Origin: Aphidius gifuensis
Taxonomy: Eukaryota > Arthropoda > Insecta > Hymenoptera > Braconidae
NCBI RefSeq assembly: GCF_014905175.1
Contig: NC_057789.1
Location: 11,708,876-11,772,875 of the forward strand
Direction of reading: 5' to 3'
Length of the DNA stretch: 64,000 nt
Shown: in pieces, positions 57,187 to 64,000 of the stretch
Layout: each line of letters starts with the position of its first letter
Numbering within the stretch: the first letter of the stretch is position 1
The notes under the pieces: model-generated
Seen by the model: the letters and a program-made list of their open reading frames with translations, nothing else
Databases searched by the model: none
What the model was told of the DNA's origin: nothing
Made by a program: the position numbers and the translations under genes

Positions 57187-58649
57187 CAGGGATGGGCATA
57201 TGTTTTTGAGTTGTTTACATGGATAAAACGTTTAAAACAGGATAAAACGGATAAAACCCACGTGATCTCTCAGTAGCTGAATTTTTACCATACAATTTTT
57301 TTAGCTACTGCTTGGGTGCATTCCTTTAATAAAAAATTTTTTTTCGTTTTGCAATTTCGCCCTGTAATACCGACTAAAAACTAGAAACAGAAACAACGAC
57401 AAAAGTGATAAATTTCTCTATGCAATATTCCAGGTTTTACAGTTTACGATAATGTGTGGTACGACCTATGTGACAATACAAACAATCACAACAAGTCAAT
57501 TTTCTATTTATTTCAGTTTGATATAAACATTGAACAGTTATCCATCTAATAATTGGAAGCCAAAAAAAATAATGTCATGTGGTACAGGGTGTGGTACGAA
57601 AAAAAATTTTTTATTAAAGGAATGCACCCCTGGTCTTTAGTCAAGGGGTGCATTTCTTTAATAAAAGTTTTTTTTTCGCTCTGCAATTTCGCCCTGTAAT
57701 ACCGACCAAAATTTTATAGGAAAATGCTATTTCTTGTAGTGGCAGTACTGGCGCATGACATTATTTTTTTAAGCTTCAATTATTGGAAGAATTACCTAAA
57801 TGACTGTTCAATTGTTATATCAAACTGAAATAAATAGAAAATAGACTTGTTGTACTTGCTTGTTATTGTCACATAGGTCGTACTAGACATTAGTAAAGTC
57901 TAGGATATTGCATGGAGAATTTTATCACTTTTGTCGTTGTTTCTGTTTCTAGCTACTTGTCAGTATTACAGGGCGAAATTGCAGAGCGAAAAAAAATTTT
58001 TTTTTAAGGGAATGCACCCATTTATTCATTTAACAAATAAAATACATGTTATTCATTTTTGAAAAATAAAAATGTCCAAGGAAAGACAGTAGCTAAGGAA
58101 TTAATGTTGCCAAAAAAATTATGTTTTAAGCAACATTAATTCCTTAGCTACATCTTTTCCTTAGCTACTGCTTTCCCTTAGACCATTTTCTTTTTTGAAA
58201 ATAAAATTAAATGTCTTTTATTTATTAAATCAATAAAAATTTCAAGGACAAGCAGTAGCTAAATAAAAGATAGAGCTAAGGAATTAATGTGGCTAGAAAA
58301 ATTATGGTTTAAGCAACATTAATTCCTTAGCTACTGCTTTTCCTTGGAAATTTTTATTTTCAAAAATAGAATTACATGTATTTTATTTATTAAATAATGA
58401 AAAATCCCAAAGACAAGCAGTAGCTAAGGGAAAAATGGAGCTAAGAAATTGTAGCCAAAAAAAGTATGTTTTAAGCAACATTAATTCCTAGCTACATTTT
58501 TTCTTAACTACTGCTTGTCCTTAGCTCTTTTTTGGGATTGTCATTTATTTTGGTTACTTTTGATGATAGTTCCATGTTTCACCGCTAGAGGGAGATGTTT
58601 TATACAAATGGATAAAACTAAGCATGTTTAAAACATTATGGGCATTGGT
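57187..58649. mobile_element. Element Y, CAGGGATGGGCATA end, with palindromic modules and two nested MITEs
   Basis: The left end CAGGGATGGGCATATGTTT and right end (complement CCAATGCCCATAATGTTTTA) are imperfectly inverted, with GGATAAAAC sub-repeats near both. The internal modules AGCAGTAGCTAAGG and AGGAATTAATGTTGC with complements (58075-58520) are the same as in element P and the A family. Two GGTGCATTCCTTTAATAAA MITEs (57314-57630, 57645-58019) are inserted back to back. Confidence 0.65.
57314..58019. mobile_element. Two adjacent MITEs Z1 and Z2, GGGTGCATTCCTTTAATAAA termini
   Basis: Z1 57314-57630 and Z2 57645-58019 each end in GGGTGCATTYCTTTAATAAA and its complement. Z2 and the third copy Z3 (59726-60099) keep about 65-bp inverted ends including GCTCTGCAATTTCGCCCTGT. 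Shared inner sequence: GAAACAACGACAAAAGTGAT and AACAAGTMAATTYTC-like blocks. No ORF. Confidence 0.8.
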
Positions 58650-58828
58650 AGCATGATATCAAGGGATGTGTCCACCGGTGTATAATACATTGATATCATG
58701 CGTGGTATGATACAGTATGAAACGTTTTGTTCATCATCTTCAACATGAATGATCATAAAAAATTTATTATAGAAAAAATATTACTGAAGAATTAATTTAG
58801 ACCGTTAATTGATTAATTTGTTTTTATT

Positions 58829-59225
58829 GAGGCGGTATGTAAATCCCAAGAAAGGATAATTCTTTGCAATTCTTTGGGTTCAAAGAAGCACCCTTGTAAC
58901 CATAGCTTAAAGAAATAATAAAGTGCCCTCTATAATGTCTAAAATTTGTATACTTTACTGACGCGTCTTTAGAAGTTGAGTGAGGGTGCCTCGTATTTAC
59001 ACACACTAATACTACTTCAGCAGATTTTCAATGCTTTGCCTAGTACTTTTTGCCTGTTTTTGACCCTAAATTTTCGTCTTAAATAATTAATAACTTTTAA
59101 AATTCGTGGTAGAAATCAATGATTTTTCAAAAATTATTTTCGTAATTTAAAGAAGTATAAACTGTAGCAAAATGAAGGTTTTCTGTGAGAACGTTTTTTT
59201 AATAGAAGTGAAAACGTGCCGATGC
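58829..59225. mobile_element. Partial copy of element B, empty at the hAT site
   Basis: GAGGCGGTATGTAAATCCCA start. It matches the complement of 43610-44455 through GACGCGTCTTTAGAAGTTGA, GCAGATTTTCAATGCTTTGC and AACGTGCCGATGCTTC. It lacks the 299-bp E1 insertion. The far end is missing. Confidence 0.8.
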
Positions 59226-59725
59226 TTCTTATGCTTGACAGTGATGGGCTTGTAATTTACACGTGTAATTTACAATGTAAATTATAGTAATTTACATGGC
59301 TGACTTTTATACATGGGGTAATTTACACACATTTCATTACGCCATCTTACAGCAACTTCGGAACCTTGATTTTACAGTTGGTAATTTAAAATTTTTTGCT
59401 TTCTCTCTGTTTTTACAATGACAAAAAATAAAAAAAAAATGACAAGGATAAACTCTATTTTTAATTTGTAAATGTCAAATTAATGCAGGTTAATCATTAA
59501 TGTTTATAACTTTATAATTTATTGTTCACATCTAATTCTTATTTTACACCGATATGTTAATTTTATTGATTCAACAATAAATATTATAATTGTTTTTTGT
59601 AAATATCATTATATACTATATTTATTCATTAAATGCAATAATATAATAATAAGGCATCTTTGAACTTGAATTTAATTTTCTTCGTTGAGAACCCAACAGG
59701 AATTAAAGAAAAATATGTCAAATAT
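59226..59725. other. Intergenic; solitary MITE end at 59239
   Basis: CAGTGATGGGCTTGTAATTT at 59239 with TAATTTACA repeats to about 59300 resembles the CAGTG-TGGG element ends at 19898 and 2798. No matching right end found. Confidence 0.4.
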
Positions 59726-60099
59726 GGGGTGCATTCCTTTAATAAAAAATTTTTTTCGCTCTGCAATTTCGCCCTGTAATACCGACTAAAAACTAGAAAC
59801 AAAAACAACGACAAAAGTGATAGAATCCTCTATGTAATTCTCCAGACTTTGAACATTTACGATAATATCCTGTACAACCTATGTGACAATAACAAGCAAT
59901 TACAACAAGTAAATTCTCTTTTTATTTCAGTTTGATATAAATATTGAACAGTCATTTAGATAATTTTTCCAATAATTGAAAGCCAAAGAAAATAATGTCA
60001 TGTGCTAGTACTGCCACTACAAGAAACAGCTTTTTCCTATAAAATTTTGGTCAGTATTACAGGGCGAAATTGCAGAGCGAAAAAAAATTTTTATTAAGG
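59726..60099. mobile_element. MITE Z3, GGGGTGCATTCCTTTAATAAA termini
   Basis: A full copy of the Z family: TTCGCTCTGCAATTTCGCCC on the left and GGGCGAAATTGCAGAGCGAA on the right. Abuts the next element at about 60097. Confidence 0.8.
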
Positions 60100-60279
60100 T
60101 TGATTCCAAGTCCCATCGCCGTACCAATATTTATGCCACAAAGGGCCCGTATATTAATAACGCTATTTTTTATTCCCCGTATCCTGAAATTTTTGTGGCG
60201 CCACTGATGAAAAAACCAAGTTCTTTAGTAGTATGTGTGTGCGCGGCAACACACTAGCAAACAAAGTTTACGTCATACG

Positions 60280-63178
60280 CATGGAGTTTCACAAGGAGGG
60301 TAATCTGTGACGTCACACTGTGTATTGGCATAGGGAGCTGTTGAAGCTCACGGAATGGAGCAAGTCAGTACGTTTTTCTGCCGGTGATGACGCTAGTGGG
60401 ACGAGTGCCCAAAGTCACATGTTGTTTTTGTTTATATTTTTTTGTGTGTTCAGTTAGAGTATTCCTTCATTAAAATAATAGAACCATATAATACATTATT
60501 TATTAACAAGTAAAATTAAAGCAATTTATTTTAATTTACAGTGTCTAAGAAAAACATGCCAAGGAATTTAATGTTGCTTACCATATACTTTCTTTATAAT
60601 CACATCAATTCTTTACCATCTTTTTTAGCTACTGTTTCATTTGGTATTTTTTATGATAATGAATTACTTTAATGTTAAATAAATAATTTTTTTTTATTAA
60701 AAAGATCATTCCAAATAAATTTTATTTCCAATTAGGTACATGATGCAAATGTTGACATAAAAATAATAATATAGTCAATTGAAGTATTGAAAACAAAAAA
60801 TGTTCATGATGACATTAATGGATATGAACCAGGAAAACCAAGTTTTTTAGAGGAATTATTTGCAGTAAAGAAAAGACAAAACCACCAAAAGGGTTAGTAT
60901 TTAATGGTGCTGTTGGTGATGGAAAACTATGCTGTATATCTCTTTAGGATTGTTGTAAGATAATTTATATCACATTATTTTAATAATATAAATAAATAAT
61001 TAATAAATATCATTGTTTACAGATTGAAAAAGAGAACGTGTACATTTTTATTTATTTATGCTAGATGTACATAGTAAAATTCACCGTTAAAAAAAACAAT
61101 AAAACGTGTTTATAGTAGTACAAAACTTCAAACCATTTGATCCAATGCCACCAGTTGCTGATATGATTATTAAAAAAATACGCTTTATGTTTTGATAAAT
61201 TTCTGACAAGACAAAATTAAGTTTATAAAAATCATGATGAATTAAAAACATTAAATTTAATATTTGATAATCATAGGTAAACATATTGCTGGATTCTTAA
61301 TAAAAAATACCAAGCACAAGCAGGAGGCTAAAGAAAAGATGAAGTTAAGAAATTAATGCAGCAAAAGGAATTATGTGGTAGCCACATCAATTTCTTATAG
61401 TTAAAAGATTTTCAAAAAAGTTGGCCACTGCTTGTTCTGGTATTTTAATTTATTATAATGTATTAATTCAATTTCATTTGTTAAATAAATGAGAAAAATT
61501 CCAAGGACAAACAGTGGCCAAAGAAAATGAGCAAAGGAATTAATGCAGCTAGAAAATTATTGGATAAAGCAGCATTACTATAACATTTTTCCTTGCCACT
61601 GCTTGTCTTTGGTATTTATTATTTAGTAAACAAATAAAATGGCAATATATCTTAATTAAAAAAATACCAAGGGCAAAGTGGACAGTGAAAATGAGGTTAA
61701 GAAATTAATGCTGCTTACCAAATAATTTCTTTGGTCACATCAATTCCTTAACTTGGTCTAATAGTAGCATTTTCCATTTTCCAACTGAATTCATCTGGGT
61801 CTGTATTTTGATAAAATAACAGCAATTTTACCTTGTCCAATTTTAATCTTTTTAATTAATTCCTGAATCAAGTGATACAACTAAACAATAATTTTTAACA
61901 CTTGTATAAATGGAATAAAATTTCCTCTTTGTAATCCACTTCGTATAAATCATCAGGAGCGTAATATTACTTGTTGTAACAACATGTTAATAATTGCAAT
62001 AATTACACACGATCAAATAATTCAGTAAATAATGAGCCAATATCGTTGTATCAGCAACATCATCAAAACATATAATAGCCATGATTTTTCAATAATCATA
62101 TCAGCAACTGGTATATTGGATCAAATGGTTGAAGTTTTGGTACTACTATAAAACACGTTTTATTGTTTTTTTAACTTGATGAATTTTACTATGTACATCT
62201 AGCATAAATAAATAAAAATGTAGACGTTCTCTTTTTTCAATCTGTAAACAATGATATTTATTCATTATTTATTTATGTTATTATTAAAATAATTGTGATA
62301 TAAATTATGTTACAACAATCCTAAAAGAGATCCATCAACATGATTTTTCCATCACCAACAAAGCACACATACAAATACTTAACCCTTTGGTAACTTTTTT
62401 TGTCTTTTTCTTTACACAAATAATTCCTCTAAAAACTTATTTTCCTGGTTCATATCCATTAATGTCATCATGAACATTTTGTTTTTTTCTTTCAATACTT
62501 CAATTGGACTATATTATTATTTTTTATGTCAACATTTGCATTACATGTACCTAATTTAAATAAAATTTATTTGGTTTTATCTTTTTAATAAAAAATTATT
62601 TATTTAACATTAAAGTAATTCATTAATATAAAAATACCAAATGAAAATGTAGCTAAAAAAGATGAAGCTAAAGAATAGATGTGACTATAAAGAAATTTTT
62701 ATATGGTAGCAAAAATTAATTCCTTAGTGTCTTTTTCTTAGACACTGCTTGTCCTTGGTGTTTGGTTTATTAAAATAAATTGCTTTAATTTTATTTGTTA
62801 AATAAATAATGTATTATTGAGTTGAATTATTTTTTTACAGAAAAGAATACTCTAACTGAGCTACACAAAAAAAAAAAAAAAATATAAACAAAAACAACAT
62901 GTGACTTTGGACACTCGTCCCACTAGCGTCATCATCTAGAAAATCGTATGACTTTGCTCCATTCAGCACCCGTATTCATTAGGTTATACTTAGGGCTTTT
63001 TTCATCCACCGGTGGCGCTTTGTGAAGCTTTTGTATGTAAAATCTATATAAAAAAAATTTTTACAAGCGCCATCAGCCGCAAAAAAAAGCCCTAAATTGT
63101 AAAAAATTTGCCCTGTGAATTGGACTGCTGTGAGCTTCAGTGAAATTCGAGAGATTACCCTCCTTATACACCTCCATG
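60280..63178. mobile_element. Longest AFG1L-carrying foldback transposon (copy A4)
   Basis: CATGGAG...CTCCATG ends flanked by a perfect 8-bp duplication GTCATACG (60272-60279, 63179-63186). Both arms carry AFG1-like sequence. The left arm on plus at about 60780-61260 includes DDINGYEPGKPSFL, the same intron, FMLDVHSKIH and DPMPPVADMIIK. The right arm on minus at about 61860-62520 adds the C-terminal part: PDDLY, then after one missing base SGLQRGNFIPFIQVLK, then VVSLDSGIN. Palindromic AGCTAAGGAATTAATG modules lie at both arms and in the centre. One R-family hairpin (62965-63128) is nested in the right arm. Stops and indels show it does not encode a working ATPase. Confidence 0.9.
62965..63128. 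mobile_element. R-family hairpin MITE with mixed ends, nested in A4
   Basis: The left tip GCACCCGTATTCA belongs to one subfamily, the right tip GGGCAAATTTTTTACAATTT then GTGAATTGGACTGC (complement orientation) to the other. It interrupts the A-family sequence CTCCATTC|TGTGAGC. Confidence 0.7.
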
Positions 63179-63677
63179 GTCATACGCCAAAACCATGCTT
63201 GTGTTCATGTCTGTGTGCCGCGCATTTAGCAAAGTTTAGAAGTTTAAAAGTTAAATATTTATTAAAAGAAAAAGAAGAAAAAATTGAAATAATATCGTAA
63301 ATTTTGTTCTTGTCCAGGGCTACAATCTGATAGTAAATGTAAATAGCTTTTGAATCAACACAAAAAAAAGTTATTCGTAAAAACATGAGGTAACGCGTAT
63401 ACCTTTTGTGTGTTAAAGTTGTCAACTTTGACAGTAAATATCTCGAAAAAGCAAACAAGAAAAATTCAAAAATTCACAATATAGATAATTATTTCATTTA
63501 GAAAAATAAGCCAAAAAATCGAAAGTCTATCAGAAATTCAGATATCTTGAATCAACCTTAAAGGAATGCAATATATAATTTTGTTGCTTGTCAATTCACA
63601 GTAACCTGTGTAACTTTAAGTTTATTTTATTCCTATATTTTATCGTCAATAAGTGCCGCTTCCAGGCTTCGAGCATG

Positions 63678-63840
63678 GAGGTGTATAAGGAGGGTAATCT
63701 CCTGCTATGTTAAAGCATATGGCTAAAGTTGGTGAAGTTTCTCATGGAATGGAGCGTTAGTACCTTTTTGCGATGCGTACTACAACAGTTCTATGGTCAT
63801 ATGTATTTTTGTTTACATTTTGGCAATCTCATAATACATG
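63678..63840. mobile_element. Degraded A-family end (A5)
   Basis: CATGGAGGTGTATAAGGAGGGTAATCT followed by diverged versions of the A-family subterminal sequence (GAAGTTTCTCATGGAATGGAGC, TTAGTACC, TTTTTGTTTACATTTT). The other end is not in the window or is lost. Confidence 0.65.
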
Positions 63841-64000
63841 ACAATGTGACACATCAAAGTATATGATCATTAAAAATTAAATTACCGTGTTTACATTCAA
63901 TTTTTTTATTTAGTTCGAATGAATCACAGGTCTTACAGTCTGAGTTGACGCATGTATCATATGTAATGATGATTTATTGGTACATGAACATTACATTGCA
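63841..64000. other. Window end, nothing recognised
   Basis: AT-rich sequence without gene or repeat end. Confidence 0.4.

Larger units (their letters stand above)
60097..63560. mobile_element. Outer MITE, TTAAGGTTGATTCCAAG termini, split by A4
   Basis: Left TTAAGGTTGATTCCAAG at 60095-60112 and right CTTGAATCAACCTTAA at about 63546-63561. The inner parts share TGTGTGCGCGGC / GTGTGCCGCGC and TAGCAAA-AAGTTTA. The foldback A4 is inserted at 60280-63178 with its own duplication, so this element is older. Confidence 0.6.

Overview
This is an AT-rich animal nuclear contig, most likely from an insect and plausibly a small parasitoid hymenopteran. The basis is intron-containing genes with GT-AG introns (mostly 60-100 bp, a few of 0.5-1.5 kb), a tandem tetraspanin cluster, a CAG/CAA-coded polyglutamine run in CNOT3, a nuclear tRNA-Ser gene and dense non-autonomous DNA transposons. 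The taxon is inference; nothing in the window names the species.

Layout. 1-1927: 5' part of a C2H2 zinc-finger gene (minus) leaving the window. 2885-11100: nested transposons (foldback elements, hairpin MITEs). 11160-11429: small membrane-protein ORF. 13235-16921: CNOT3 (plus), converging on DDX47 (minus, 18063-19629). 19853-25075: second transposon block. 25248-26445: ALKBH4 (plus). 26678-32217: three tandem tetraspanins (minus). 34991-35703: an orphan Gly/Arg-rich gene. 37289-45115: transposons with a tRNA-Ser(UGA) at 42494-42575. 46612-50062: CD63-like tetraspanin (plus). 55430-56358: a UBE2E-type ubiquitin-conjugating enzyme (minus). 57187-64000: third transposon block.

Most notable is a family of 1.2-2.9 kb foldback transposons (2885-5385, 5576-6806, 22509-23735, 60280-63178, plus an end at 63678). 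They start CATGGAG, end CTCCATG, and three of the four full copies have perfect 8-bp target duplications. They carry captured, intron-containing pieces of the host gene for the mitochondrial AFG1-like ATPase (AFG1L/LACE1). In the two long copies the captured gene lies on both arms in opposite orientation, so read-through RNA would be a long hairpin matching AFG1L. The same elements and two others share a short palindromic module of unknown role.

Four otherwise convincing genes (CNOT3, DDX47, two tetraspanins) each carry one 1-4 nt frameshifting deletion relative to the family. Two lie in homopolymers. This pattern points more to residual assembly indels than to four pseudogenes, but must be settled with reads or RNA. 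The host genes are housekeeping (mRNA deadenylation, rRNA processing, ubiquitin transfer, demethylation) or membrane organisers, and share no evident pathway.
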